Positions 53,901 to 62,740 are shown, counted from the stretch's first letter. The stretch is DNA of 64,000 bases from an uncultured Alphaproteobacteria bacterium (GCA_934277435.1 CAKQUE010000008.1:1-64000); one strand, 5' to 3'. Numbers and translations: made by a program. Notes: generated by a model not told the origin, from the sequence alone.

Positions 53901-55088
53901 ATCTCCGGTTATGTTACCAATTGTGCCAAACAGTTCATTGTAAATCGCCCCGCCAGAAGAAGCGTAGTTACCGATAAAATCTCCAGTTATATTGCCGATT
54001 GTTCCATTATTATAAATCGCTCCGCCCATAGAAAAAGCATGGTTACCGATAAAATCTCCGGTTATGTTGCCAATTGTACCATAGTTATTATAAATCGCTC
54101 CGCCAGCATCAGCTTTGTTTACAATGAAATCTCCGGTTATGTTACCGATTGTTCCCTTTTCATCATTATAAATCGCCCCACCATAAGCTTTAGCATAAGA
54201 AGAGGTAGTAGCTGTAGCCGAAACGTAATTACCAATAAAATCTCCGATTATGTCACCAATTGTACCATTTTCACCATTATAAATCGCTCCACCATAAGCA
54301 TAAGCATTAGTATAAGAAGAAGAGGTAGTAGCCGAAGCGTAGTTACCGATGAAATCGGCATAGATATTATAACCATCAGTAGAAGTGTTATAAATAGCTC
54401 CGCCTTTCACTTCAGATGAATCCGAGAGATTTAAGCCATTAAACAAGACTTTTTCGGTGGCGCTACCAACATCCTCAGTTAAATTGGTTAATCTGGTGGT
54501 GACTAGTATAGGACCATCTTCACCGTTGGCAATAGTGTAATATAATTTTGTCGGAGTAACAGAATTAGGAAGTTTTACCTCTACACTTCCGATGGCTCCA
54601 TCAGACTTTATATTCCACTTAATCGCCTTTGAAGTACCGATTTCATTCGGTTTCAAATCAATATTGTCGTTTTTCGTGTCTGTTTCATATTTAAACACAC
54701 TCGCCGGAAGTTTACTAACATCAAAGCTTATAGATTTCGGCGTTCCGTCGGTTATTACTCCGGCAGATGTTCCAGCTAAAGTTTGCAGCAAATCTTTATC
54801 ACTTTTCGGGGTAAAATAGTAGGCTTCTTTGTTTATGGTTACCTTCGCCGCACCTTCAGGCAAAGTTTCGCCATAATTTAGTCTGGTTAGAGTATAGCTC
54901 GCATCAGGGCTGATGTCTTTTGCCTGTTCTTTCAAACTATCCAATGTCGGAGACAAAGTCACCGCTGCATTGGCAGTCGACACACCCGCGCCCAAGGCGA
55001 ACAAACCCAAGTTAATCAGCAAACATTTTTTCAACACACTACGATATTGCGCATTCAAAAGCCCCAACGCGTTGCGAGTATACTTCAT
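50943..55088 (-). CDS. Large autotransporter adhesin-like protein with GGAIYN/GDFIGNY repeats
   Basis: 1381 residues when started at the ATG preceded by GGGG with proper spacing (a start two codons upstream is possible). A long signal peptide ends ANA near residue 42. Residues about 225-535 hold ten or eleven repeats built of GGAIYN, GTIGNITG and DFIGNYAS, predicted to form a right-handed beta-helix. A second beta-rich region follows (540-1000), then an autotransporter barrel (about 1110-1381) starting near SVWAKAFGNHAKVDNT and ending YVSAKYKF. It should be displayed on the surface as an adhesin or barrier. No protease or other catalytic motif is seen. A TTGAAC-17-TATAAA promoter lies directly upstream (55100-55128). 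Confidence 0.9.
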   Translation of the reverse strand: MKYTRNALGLLNAQYRSVLKKCLLINLGLFALGAGVSTANAAVTLSPTLDSLKEQAKDISPDASYTLTRLNYGETLPEGAAKVTINKEAYYFTPKSDKDLLQTLAGTSAGVITDGTPKSISFDVSKLPASVFKYETDTKNDNIDLKPNEIGTSKAIKWNIKSDGAIGSVEVKLPNSVTPTKLYYTIANGEDGPILVTTRLTNLTEDVGSATEKVLFNGLNLSDSSEVKGGAIYNTSTDGYNIYADFIGNYASATTSSSYTNAYAYGGAIYNGENGTIGDIIGDFIGNYVSATATTSSYAKAYGGAIYNDEKGTIGNITGDFIVNKADAGGAIYNNYGTIGNITGDFIGNHAFSMGGAIYNNGTIGNITGDFIGNYASSGGAIYNELFGTIGNITGDFIGNYAYSDGGAIKNVDIIGNISGDFIGNYVSSSFTAWGGGVYNTNRINNITGDFIGNYTFSSSSAALGGAISNIDRIDNITGDFIGNYASSSKGSNGGAIYNYGTIGGITGDFIGNYVSSESGSAFGGAINNSGTLTIAGASTFTDNYVEKNGKKTSNAIHNVKIVNFYGTNIVVNDAITGNNNGTINIASSSDGMTTFNNSVSGNTVNLKQGTLKLGHYESALLNEKFIGTLGSQVRFNVTGGSLTTQDGETHDHNLGNLNLSADLNTSIDVDLNAKTGDTLTGSTEAAAAGGKKILIDNIKVLADGTNHIVKIQVADANIRDVMTLANDVKIKLDDNDLNNYLIVYEKDANSGNLKFGLENTLETAVQFENANKAFAMGSDIATDTDLGVLTGESLSISGNGHTIDGAGFGGMTIADNQTVSLNDVSVKGFSGAFAENNGTINLKSDTKSDIDSGISGNGKINVAGAGEININSDIAANKMMVLGGELNLKNGSELANVENFVANGGVLNVGDQTVNLKKAEFNDGSTLAINVKSDGNGLLKADSLTVNGGQLKATLGQGLVDMQNQHKTVTLLESGTEFVNKFADVMENNMYRFEKADKAGDYIISLAKTAEDVSQENGGTQNNAETAKGWVDGSKFEQGSVSADVADKLADLAQNDAKGFNEALSALAPSDTPEVRTNSVNHNTEMFRAVVSHLDDVSKKKQYGLSSGDAVDGVSVWAKAFGNHAKVDNTSKAYGFKSDGYGATLGIEKQLNNAFKVGLGYSYFYNDVDGFMRDSDVNTHTGFVYGEYRPNNWYTNAIASYGYSEYDENKHVAGDVYKAKYDVDNIGAQVMTGYNASVAKVDVTPEAGLRYNNIHRDNYVDSAGQAVKAETMDVMTAVAGLKVGKDLVSCFGLHEVYWRPEARLAATYDLISDKENAVVSLSNGSGYVVKGQRLNRFGVEAGAGVTFYLSPDVESSVGYEGKFRSHYQDHTGYVSAKYKF
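53500..54400 (-). repeat. In-gene repeats encoding GGAIYN...GDFIGNY units
   Basis: About ten units of 60-105 bases vary in length because of Ser/Ala/Thr inserts between the two motifs. Short identical blocks (encoding ITGDFIGNY) recur. Confidence 0.85.
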
Positions 55089-55227
55089 ATCCATTCCCCT
55101 TTATACAAATAATTACATTCTAGTTCAACCTGTCTACTAACCCACTGTTTTTTTAGATAGACTCTAAGTAGAGTATAACTAATTATTTAAAAAATGCAAG
55201 CAAAAAACCGACACAGTTTTTTGTTTT

Positions 55228-55365
55228 CTGCACCAGTCATCCTAGGTCTTGTACCTAGGATCTTCTGCCAACAAACACATAACCTAGTCAATTAATTAGC
55301 CATATTATTGCATAAGGAGTATGCTTACACAAGATTATCGGGACAGGCCCGATAATGACTGGTGC
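55228..55365. repeat. Intergenic palindromic elements
   Basis: Two hairpins: cctagg / cctagg around 55241-55259 and a perfect attatcggg / cccgataat near 55336-55357. They resemble the small palindromic repeats scattered in many genomes. No ORF is supported. Confidence 0.55.
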
Positions 55366-55384
55366 TAGGAGCGCTGGCTACTAC

Positions 55385-55817
55385 TTGTCGCAACGTTTTT
55401 CACGCCTCCACCCTCGGCGTCATTCTTCAGCGCCTCATGCCGTTTTATAGGCTGAGGCAGACTGGAGAATCCATGACCTTGTTGCCAACGGCAACGCACA
55501 TTGACATTGCTGCCGCAATGGCGTTATGGATACTCGGGATTGGCACATCCTGTGGGGTGTGCCACCCAAGTATGACAACGAAAATAATGGTGCTCTGGAC
55601 GATAATGCAACACTTGTTGCAACGGTTTTCACGCCTTTACTCTCAACGTCATTCTTCAGCGCCTCATGCCGTTTTATAGGCTGAGGCAGACTGGAGAATC
55701 CACAACCTTGTTGCCAACGGCAACGCACATTGACATTGCTACCGCAATGGCGTTATGGATACTCGGGATTGGCACATCCTGTGGGGTGTGCCACCCAAGT
55801 ATGACAACGAAAATAAT
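55385..55817. repeat. Two direct copies of a ~204-bp intergenic element
   Basis: Copies at 55385-55588 and 55614-55817 are nearly identical over the long central part (catgccgttttataggctg to gaaaataat). Small ORFs in them are not supported by codon use or ribosome sites. Probably a non-coding repeat family or remnant of a mobile element. Confidence 0.75.
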
Positions 55818-56070
55818 AAAATACCGGCTGCTTTTTACTGCAACCGGTACTAGCTCTCAGAAACTCGGATGGCGTGCGTAGATACGACGGAATTTTTAAG
55901 CGACGTGTACAAATATTTTATAATACCCCTCACCCGACACTTCGTGTCGACCTCTCCCTCAGGGGGCGAGGTAAAAAATACCGGCTGCTTTTTACTGCAA
56001 CCGGCACTAGCTCTCAGAAACTCGGATAGCGTGCGTAGATGCGACGGAATTTTTAAGCGACGTGTACAAA
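55818..56070. repeat. Two direct copies of a ~95-bp element with hairpin
   Basis: Copies at 55818-55913 and 55976-56070 start with ataccggctgc, contain a 10-bp hairpin (taccgg / ccggta), and end gacgtgtacaaa. Between them sits a cgacac / gtgtcg hairpin. On the minus strand the hairpin of the second copy is followed by a T-run and could end pyk transcription. Confidence 0.7.
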
Positions 56071-56121
56071 GCGGTACACGAGCGCAAAAATCCCTAGCAG
56101 ATACCAGCTAGACGAGTTTCA

Positions 56122-57543
56122 TTATATTTGGACGGTGTGAATCAAATTAGTCATCCCCTTCTGTCCAATTGGATAACCGGCAGTGATAATCAGATAATCG
56201 CCTTTTTTGCCAAGCTTGTTTTCTTGAGCAACAGCAACAGCGGTTTGTTCCATACGTTCAAAGTTTTGGAAAACTTCTTGATTTACAACACTTTTCACAC
56301 CCCAAACAATTCCCATACGACGGGCAACTTCCAATGACATTGTAACGGCCAAAATCGGCAAATCAGGACGTTCACGCGCCATAGACAAAGTGGTAAAGCC
56401 AGAAGCGGTGTAGGTCACAACTGCAGCCACATTTGGCAAAACATCAGACATTTCGCTGGCGGCATAGGTAATGGCGTCGGCCATATCTTCGCAACCGGAC
56501 AAGTCTTTGTCACGCTGAATAAATGAATAATAAGAACGGTCATTTTCTACCTGTGTGATAATATGGTGCATCATCGACACGGTTTCTGCCGGATAGCTGC
56601 CGGTTGCGGTTTCCGCCGAAAGCATAACCGCATCAGCGCCATCATAAACAGCGGTTGCCACATCAGAAACTTCGGCTCTGGTTGGAGTTGGATTATTAAT
56701 CATAGATTCCAGCATTTGGGTTGCCACAATTACCGGACGAGCGTATTTACGGCAAGTTTTGACAATGCGTTTTTGCAACACCGGAACAGTTTGAATTGGG
56801 CATTCAACACCCAAATCGCCGCGCGCCACCATAATACCGTCAGATTCTTTAATAATATCATCAAGTTCGGTAATAGCGCTTGGCTTTTCCAGCTTAGAAA
56901 TTATCCATGCTTTGTCGCCAATAAGCTTACGGGCATTGCGCACATCTTCCACGCTTTGCACAAAGGAAAGGCAAATCCAATCCACACCCAAAGAAAGCGC
57001 AAACTGCAGATCTACCTTGTCTTTTTCGGTGATAGCAGAAATCGGCAATTTAACGTTTGGCAGATTTACGCCTTTATGCGCCGAAAGATAACCGCCGACA
57101 ACAACTTCTGTTTCCATTCTATAGCCGTCTTTTTTGCTAACTCTCAGTTCAATATTACCATCATTGAGCAGCAGCATATCGCCGACTTTTACGGCTTCAA
57201 AAATTTCTTTATGCGGCAACATAACACGAGTTTCATCACCGGGCTTTTCATCCATATCCAAAACAAAAGTGCTGCCCTTTTTAAGCAAAACTTTATCCGT
57301 TTTAAAAGTTCCAACACGTAATTTTGGGCCTTGCATATCGGCAATAACCGTCAGGTGGCGCTTATATTTTTCGGCCAGTTTACGCACAGTTTGATAGCGT
57401 TCAGCATGCTCTTCATGCGTACCATGGCTAAAGTTAAAACGAAAAGCGTCCACACCAGACAGCACCAGCTTTTCAAGCATTTCTTCCGAAGCAGTTGCCG
57501 GTCCGACAGTGGCTAAAATTTTAGTATGTGTATCAATAGGCAT
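56122..57543 (-). CDS. pyk: Pyruvate kinase
   Basis: A 473-residue enzyme turning phosphoenolpyruvate and ADP into pyruvate and ATP. TKILATVGPATAS and FRFNFSHG at the start, ITEKDKVDLQFAL, KLEKPSAITELDDII with the catalytic Lys, MVARGDLGVECP, and ATQMLESMINNPTPTRAEVSDVA are all present, followed by a C-terminal regulatory domain. It is a single-gene unit between the repeat-rich gap and the CRISPR array. Confidence 0.97.
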   Translation of the reverse strand: MPIDTHTKILATVGPATASEEMLEKLVLSGVDAFRFNFSHGTHEEHAERYQTVRKLAEKYKRHLTVIADMQGPKLRVGTFKTDKVLLKKGSTFVLDMDEKPGDETRVMLPHKEIFEAVKVGDMLLLNDGNIELRVSKKDGYRMETEVVVGGYLSAHKGVNLPNVKLPISAITEKDKVDLQFALSLGVDWICLSFVQSVEDVRNARKLIGDKAWIISKLEKPSAITELDDIIKESDGIMVARGDLGVECPIQTVPVLQKRIVKTCRKYARPVIVATQMLESMINNPTPTRAEVSDVATAVYDGADAVMLSAETATGSYPAETVSMMHHIITQVENDRSYYSFIQRDKDLSGCEDMADAITYAASEMSDVLPNVAAVVTYTASGFTTLSMARERPDLPILAVTMSLEVARRMGIVWGVKSVVNQEVFQNFERMEQTAVAVAQENKLGKKGDYLIITAGYPIGQKGMTNLIHTVQI

Positions 57544-57652
57544 TATTTTTTCCTCACAATGTTAAATTTTATAACAACTATACACACATATAGGTTAAAA
57601 ACTTGTTAGTTTAAAGATATTTTTTAGAAAAATTACAGAGAGCAACAACTTA

Positions 57653-58084
57653 TTGATAGCCTCCTTTCCAAATCAGATATGCTATAATGATACCAATGAA
57701 TTCCTCTTACTTGATTATGTTATAGCTTCCTTTCCAAATCAGATATGCTATAATTTATAATGAGAGCGTAAAAGACTTGAGTATGTTATAGCTTCCTTTC
57801 CAAATCAGATATGCTATAATTAAATTAAAAATACTATAAAATAATTGTTGGTTATAGCTTCCTTTCCAAATCAGATATGCTATAATCCGAAAACCTTTAG
57901 CTATAATAAATCGTTAGTTATAGCTTCCTTTCCAAATCAGATATGCTATAATCTGTATGAATGCGCTTAACGTATCTTTGTTGTTATAGCTTCCTTTCCA
58001 AATCAGATATGCTATAATATCATCTTTAGGCTGTCCACGACTGGAGTCGTTATAGCTTCCTTTCCAAATCAGATATGCTATAAT
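57653..58084 (+). CRISPR. Type II-C CRISPR array, 7 repeats of 36 bp and 6 spacers of 30 bp
   Basis: Repeats start at 57653, 57719, 57785, 57851, 57917, 57983 and 58049, each 36 bp with 30-bp spacers. The repeat begins gttatagcttcc and ends atatgctataat. It is laid out like the Neisseria meningitidis II-C repeat, so the plus strand is taken as the crRNA strand. The first repeat is degenerate at its 5' end (ttgatagcct), which usually marks the oldest end. The end of each repeat, TGCTATAAT, is an extended -10 element. Confidence 0.98.
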
Positions 58085-58130
58085 AGATTAGAGCTAACTT
58101 GTTGATTTAATAACAAATTAGCTCTATTTT
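58085..58130. terminator. Terminator hairpin between the CRISPR array and cas2
   Basis: Stem agagctaa / ttagctct, extended by ttgtt / aacaa inside, then a seven-T run on the plus strand. It can stop crRNA transcription before cas2 and possibly the converging cas transcript. Confidence 0.75.
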
Positions 58131-58141
58131 TTTGTAAAATT

Positions 58142-58447
58142 CTAAAGTAATAAAAGCTGTTTTTCACCAATTTCTTCCTCTTTTTTCTGCGTCCCGACCA
58201 AGATTTCCATAGACGCATATTGTTTTTCGGTAACTGTCAGTAGTCTAACACTTCCTTCCTTTGGAATCAAGGATTTAAGCCGTTTTGCGTGTTTATCCAC
58301 ATCATCTTGTCCTTTGCAGATTCTTGAATAAACTGACAACTGCAGCATTATATACCCGTCGTTTACCAGGAATTTTCTAAAGCGACTCGCATTTTTACGA
58401 TCGCTTTTTGTCAGCGTTGGCAGATCAAAAAACACGATTATCCTCAT
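58142..58447 (-). CDS. cas2: CRISPR-associated endonuclease Cas2
   Basis: 101 residues when started at the ATG preceded by GGAGGAGAG; a longer frame starts at 58471. MRIIVFFDLPT holds the conserved Asp after the first strand, then the ferredoxin-like fold (FRKFLVNDGYIMLQLSVYSRI). With Cas1 it forms the spacer integration complex. It is 40 bases downstream of cas1 and is the last gene of the minus-strand cas operon. Confidence 0.96.
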   Translation of the reverse strand: MRIIVFFDLPTLTKSDRKNASRFRKFLVNDGYIMLQLSVYSRICKGQDDVDKHAKRLKSLIPKEGSVRLLTVTEKQYASMEILVGTQKKEEEIGEKQLLLL

Positions 58448-58487
58448 ATATCTCTCTCCTCCAACTGCCATTTATCCACAGCCTCAC

Positions 58488-59387
58488 TCAAAAAGAGGTA
58501 ATTTTTTTTAAGATAGGAATTCGCAACTCTTTTAAATTTTTAGTTTTGAAACTTTTAGCCACTGACGCCGCCTCTATCTCACAGCTATAAAGCAAACTGA
58601 TTTCTTCATCATTGATAAAACAATTTTTAGTCAGAATGCTGACCAGCTGATTTTTCAACTCTGCGGTCAATTCTTTAACTTCAGCCCATTCCATTAAAGC
58701 AACTTTATAATCAACAAAGGCGCGAAACGGCTCCATTAAATCGTCTACCAAATTAAACTGATTTAATTTATTAGCATGATGAATACCGAAACACGGCAAC
58801 AAACCGGCACCAACCACCGCCCGAGCCATAGCCCCGCGCACAATCGCATAGCCATAGTTCAACGCCGAATTACGAATATCACTTTCGTCGCTGCGGTTAA
58901 ACTTTTCAAACAAATATTTCCAATACAAATTCGCAGCATACGCCTCTGCATTTTTAGTATCGCCGGATTGCACCTGCTTAGCAATCTCCTGCAATTTTTT
59001 TGCTCCGTCTAAATCCAATGCTTGCAATACCGCTGCCTGATTATTGATTTTTGCTTTAACCACTTCTTGCCACATTCGCTTTTTAAATGGCTCACCTACT
59101 TCAGTTTGCGCCCAAGAAATTTCGGCATAGCGGCTATGGTTATGATATGGGAAAAATGTTCCGGACGGCAAATGACTGGCATCGCAAGAAAATAAAACCA
59201 CATCATATTCAGCCAATTCCGAAAGCAAAGAGCTGCTAAGCAATATCTGCCTATTCTCTAAAATTACTACAGATATATCCTCTAGCGGTAACTTTAGGGA
59301 ATATCCCTCTTGCGGTTCATACAGAAGCTGGCGGTTTTTAACCGATAACTTACAAGGTTTAGTAATTTGCAATATCCGCCAGCCCAT
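58488..59387 (-). CDS. cas1: CRISPR-associated endonuclease Cas1 (type II)
   Basis: 299 residues of the type II Cas1 group. An N-terminal beta domain (LPLEDISVVILENRQILLSS) is followed by a helical catalytic domain with NSALNYGYAIVRGAMARA, GIHHANKLNQFNLVDDLMEP and FRAFVD (metal-binding His and Asp/Glu). It integrates new spacers. A GGGAG ribosome site precedes the ATG; it begins 16 bases after cas9. No csn2 or cas4 is present, as expected for II-C. Confidence 0.97.
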   Translation of the reverse strand: MGWRILQITKPCKLSVKNRQLLYEPQEGYSLKLPLEDISVVILENRQILLSSSLLSELAEYDVVLFSCDASHLPSGTFFPYHNHSRYAEISWAQTEVGEPFKKRMWQEVVKAKINNQAAVLQALDLDGAKKLQEIAKQVQSGDTKNAEAYAANLYWKYLFEKFNRSDESDIRNSALNYGYAIVRGAMARAVVGAGLLPCFGIHHANKLNQFNLVDDLMEPFRAFVDYKVALMEWAEVKELTAELKNQLVSILTKNCFINDEEISLLYSCEIEAASVAKSFKTKNLKELRIPILKKITSF

Positions 59388-59403
59388 AATTTTAACTCCC
59401 TTG

Positions 59404-62400
59404 TTATAAAGTTTCTGTCTGTTGCTGTTTTTCTTGCTCTAACTTTTCTCGCCGCGCTTTTCTTTCCGCCATCCGTTGTTTGTTGGATTTTATATTAGTC
59501 AAAGGCAATCTTGTTTCCTGCCTAATCTCTGTTATATTACCCAACGGATCTACAGAAAACTTTTGAAATTTATCTAATCCTTTTACACCAATACTTGGCA
59601 TAATATTTTCTCTATCATGTGCTTCTAAAGTTATTGAACCTGTCGCTCGTCCAGTACCTTTAAAATATCCTGAACATTCTTTTCCATTTTTTGAAATTTT
59701 TACAAAATCATCTGCATATAAACTAAATTTAAATATATAACTATCATTCAATTCTAACCACTCATTTTCCATCTTCAATGGTACAATCGCCTTATTTGGC
59801 AATTCTTTTCCCATATCAGAAAGATAAACAGGCACTAGATAAAATTGTTCTTTACCTTTTTTATTCTTTTTAACAAACACATCTGTCCTCAGCATATTTC
59901 CATTATTTGCCAAGCCTCCGCGAATAAAAATGCCTGACTTAACATCTTTTTCACTATATTTCTTATTGTTTGGGTTTATGGTTCTAATGCGCTCCTGATG
60001 AATTTCTCCGGTAGCATTTTTGCGAGGCGGACGTGAAACAAAAATCTCCTCTATCGATTTTAACACACTATCTCTAAAACCTGTCCATGGTTCATTCCAT
60101 TTCTTTTTCAAAGACTGATACCAAGCCTCTCCGGTTTTAGCTTGCACAGCAAATTTATTTTCAAAAACAGAAGAAACATACGAAAGATATGAAACCATGC
60201 CTTGAGTAGCACAAGCTATCACAATAGCATCTTGTGCATGATGCCTATCATTTGCATTGCGGTCTTTACTCAAACCCCATTGCCAACGCAAATAGTCGGT
60301 TAAATATCCGGCACGCATTTGAATTCTGTTTTTGATATCTTTCCAAGGACTAGATGAAAAATCAATGCCGTCTTCGCAATATTGTTTCACATAACGGGAA
60401 ATATAACTGTTATCATTGGCATTACGCTCTTTAAATGCCAATTCTCTATCCTGAAAATCATTACATAACAGCAAGTCTTCTTTTTTCTTATTATGCAGCA
60501 GTTTAACACGCGCCTCAAATTCCGCCCAATCCATTTCATTTTTAATGTAATCAAATGGAGTCTTATTTCCTTTTTTACGGTTTTCTTCAGACAAACATAA
60601 TACTTTATTATTATATGAATCATCAAAAGAACGAGAATACGGAATAATATGGTCAACATCCAAATATCCGACTTCCTCCAGCCGTTCTAAATCTATCGTT
60701 TTGCCTGAATATATACATTTGCAGCTTTGTTCTTTATACAAACGATACTTCAAAATATTTTTAGCATTAACTTTAATCTTATGTTCATTTAATTCTTTTT
60801 CAATAATCTCCCTTTGTTTCATATTTTCATCTTGGCGATTTTTCAAATTTCTACGTTCATCAAAAGTCTTTTTCAAATCACGCCCCATTTCAATATTTAT
60901 CTGGTCTGGTAAACCATATTGGCGAGCCATTGCATTATACACTTTTCTAAATTGCGCAACCGTTCTATTAACAACAGGAACTTTGGTTAATTTATTCGAA
61001 GCAATAGCTTCTAAATAAATTCCTTTATGTTCAACCAATTTATCAACCGTTAATTTGTGGTCATAACCGACTTTTTCACACGCTTCATTATAGTGCAAAC
61101 TATCCATCATATAAGGAACAATATTATACAGTGCTTTAAAAGATAAATTTATAAACTTATCAAATGTACAGTTATTAAATTTTTCAATCCATTCATCTTT
61201 TACACCTAACTCTTTTAAAGCCTTTGTAATAGCCGCATCATTTTTTTCACAAGCTATTATATTCACCACTTTATCAAGTAAATGTGTATCTTTTGAAACT
61301 ACTGCCCATTCGTCTTTATCAAATTGAGCTTTTAACTTATGCCACCCTTTCATTTCATAAAAAGTAATATCTTCAGGATTAACTGTTTTAACTTCATTAT
61401 TTTTATTTCTTTTTTCGGTTTTGTTATAGTCAATATCTCTGAATTTTACGCCTTTTGCAAAAACTTTTGAAGATAATGTGCTATATTTAACCAATTTAGT
61501 ATTTTTTAATATCTCTAAGATTTGTTTTCTTTCTGTCGGACTAACTGTTCTTATTTTTCCATTATCATTCAATGACATATTGTTAATCTTTGTCAAGGCT
61601 ACAAACAATTCTGATGTTGGAGCTTCTCTCGGCGCTCTTTTTTCGTCTTTCTCAAAAATACACTGTCCGACCATATTAGCAACGCTGCCGGCTTCGCGAT
61701 AGCGGAAAGCTATCTTGCAGAATTTTGCATACAGCTCATCAGTAAATAAGCCTTTTTCCTTTTTTTGAGCCTCATAAATCAGTTTTGTTTCCCGTATAAT
61801 TTCTGTACGCGGAATAGAATTGATGTAAACAGCTTCTTCTTTTCCTTTTGCATTAGTTTCTGTGTAATTACGCTTTTTACCATTTTTTCCGGCACGTTCT
61901 ACAATAATTTGAGCCAATGTTTTATTATCGTAAAGCTGTGTACTGTTTGCTTTAATAGCTTTTAAAACTTTTCCACCTTCGGCATCACTCTCTTCCGCTG
62001 CTTTTCTATATGATTTAAAACCTCTGTGTTTAGCTAAATGCGTCAAAACACGCACTAGTTCTGCCGCTGTTAATTTTTGCGTAAGAGCTTTTATTCGTAA
62101 GTTCCATACATCTCCATCTTTCTGTTCGGCATACAATCTTTGCAGCATATCACTATCAGCAACCAATCCGCTATCTATAAATAATTGCTTAATTTCTTGC
62201 ATGCGACGCGCTTTACGTCTGCAAATTCTACGTGCTAGTCTTTTTTCTCTGCGTGGTGCCGCTAAAGAAGAACCATCTTTAGGATTCTCTGCCACAGGAA
62301 AACAACGAACTCCTGATTTAATAATTTGTCCTTCAATTACTTCTCCGGTTTCATGGTCAAAATATTCTTTATCAAAATCAACTACTGCCCAGCCGATAGA

Positions 62401-62439
62401 AGCAATACCTAAATCAAAACCAAAAATTCTTTTCCGCAT
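59404..62439 (-). CDS. cas9: Cas9 endonuclease, type II-C
   Basis: 1011 residues, the compact size usual for II-C Cas9. RuvC-I has Asp9 in FGFDLGIASIGWAVVD; an Arg-rich bridge helix follows (RRICRRKARRMQEIK). RuvC-II has Glu517 in NIEMGRDL. The HNH domain has His597 in DVDHIIPYSRSF with Asn611 and Asn620. RuvC-III has His734 and Asp737 in HHAQDAIVIA. All nuclease residues are intact, so it should cut DNA guided by crRNA and tracrRNA. The AGGAG ribosome site is good. Its promoter -10 (TATAAT, 62486-62491 on the minus strand) overlaps that of the divergent tracrRNA. The PAM-interacting region (from about residue 870) cannot be decoded by eye. Confidence 0.97.
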   Translation of the reverse strand: MRKRIFGFDLGIASIGWAVVDFDKEYFDHETGEVIEGQIIKSGVRCFPVAENPKDGSSLAAPRREKRLARRICRRKARRMQEIKQLFIDSGLVADSDMLQRLYAEQKDGDVWNLRIKALTQKLTAAELVRVLTHLAKHRGFKSYRKAAEESDAEGGKVLKAIKANSTQLYDNKTLAQIIVERAGKNGKKRNYTETNAKGKEEAVYINSIPRTEIIRETKLIYEAQKKEKGLFTDELYAKFCKIAFRYREAGSVANMVGQCIFEKDEKRAPREAPTSELFVALTKINNMSLNDNGKIRTVSPTERKQILEILKNTKLVKYSTLSSKVFAKGVKFRDIDYNKTEKRNKNNEVKTVNPEDITFYEMKGWHKLKAQFDKDEWAVVSKDTHLLDKVVNIIACEKNDAAITKALKELGVKDEWIEKFNNCTFDKFINLSFKALYNIVPYMMDSLHYNEACEKVGYDHKLTVDKLVEHKGIYLEAIASNKLTKVPVVNRTVAQFRKVYNAMARQYGLPDQINIEMGRDLKKTFDERRNLKNRQDENMKQREIIEKELNEHKIKVNAKNILKYRLYKEQSCKCIYSGKTIDLERLEEVGYLDVDHIIPYSRSFDDSYNNKVLCLSEENRKKGNKTPFDYIKNEMDWAEFEARVKLLHNKKKEDLLLCNDFQDRELAFKERNANDNSYISRYVKQYCEDGIDFSSSPWKDIKNRIQMRAGYLTDYLRWQWGLSKDRNANDRHHAQDAIVIACATQGMVSYLSYVSSVFENKFAVQAKTGEAWYQSLKKKWNEPWTGFRDSVLKSIEEIFVSRPPRKNATGEIHQERIRTINPNNKKYSEKDVKSGIFIRGGLANNGNMLRTDVFVKKNKKGKEQFYLVPVYLSDMGKELPNKAIVPLKMENEWLELNDSYIFKFSLYADDFVKISKNGKECSGYFKGTGRATGSITLEAHDRENIMPSIGVKGLDKFQKFSVDPLGNITEIRQETRLPLTNIKSNKQRMAERKARREKLEQEKQQQTETL

Positions 62440-62466
62440 AATTTGTTCTCCTGAATTATTTTTTGC

Positions 62467-62493
62467 TTGACAATCAGTTTAACAGATTATACT
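62467..62493 (+). promoter_or_regulatory. tracrRNA promoter overlapping the divergent cas9 promoter
   Basis: TTGACA (62467-62472) and TATACT (62488-62493) with a short 15-bp spacer face right, toward the anti-repeat. On the other strand TATAAT (62486-62491) faces cas9. The two -10 elements overlap, so transcription in one direction may hinder the other. Confidence 0.6.
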
Positions 62494-62499
62494 CTTAAT

Positions 62500-62615
62500 T
62501 CAAGAATTTTTTGATTTTATATCTGATTTGGAAAGGAAGCTATAATAATCGAAATTCGAGTGGGGTACTGATGATAGTCAAAAGCAATTTTGATGTGTAG
62601 TCATCCCCTTTTTAT
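62500..62615 (+). ncRNA. tracrRNA
   Basis: Positions 62519-62545 are complementary to 27 bases of the CRISPR repeat (atatctgatttggaaagg...). They are followed by a short tcg/cga nexus-like turn, a tcaaaa / ttttga stem with GCAA loop inside a longer gatga / tcatc and ggg / ccc stem, and a T-run (cccctttttat). Ends are estimated from the promoter and terminator. It lies upstream of cas9, on the opposite strand. Confidence 0.9.
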
Positions 62616-62740
62616 TTTATAAATCCTAATATTGTAATTCCAATACATAATATATTTCATTTTAACATTTTCAATTTACAAAAATCATTTTTTAGGATAT
62701 ATCAATAAGCAACTTATTTTTAACTAAAACTTGCAATCTA

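Noticed and set aside
55362..56111. Small open frames in the repeat cluster before pyk
   Set aside because: They lie in duplicated non-coding elements, change frame between copies and lack ribosome sites.
57821..57850. CRISPR spacer as a match to some part of this window
   Set aside because: Reading by eye I saw no matching protospacer in the window for this or the other five spacers; a proper search against phage and plasmid sequences is needed to assign targets.
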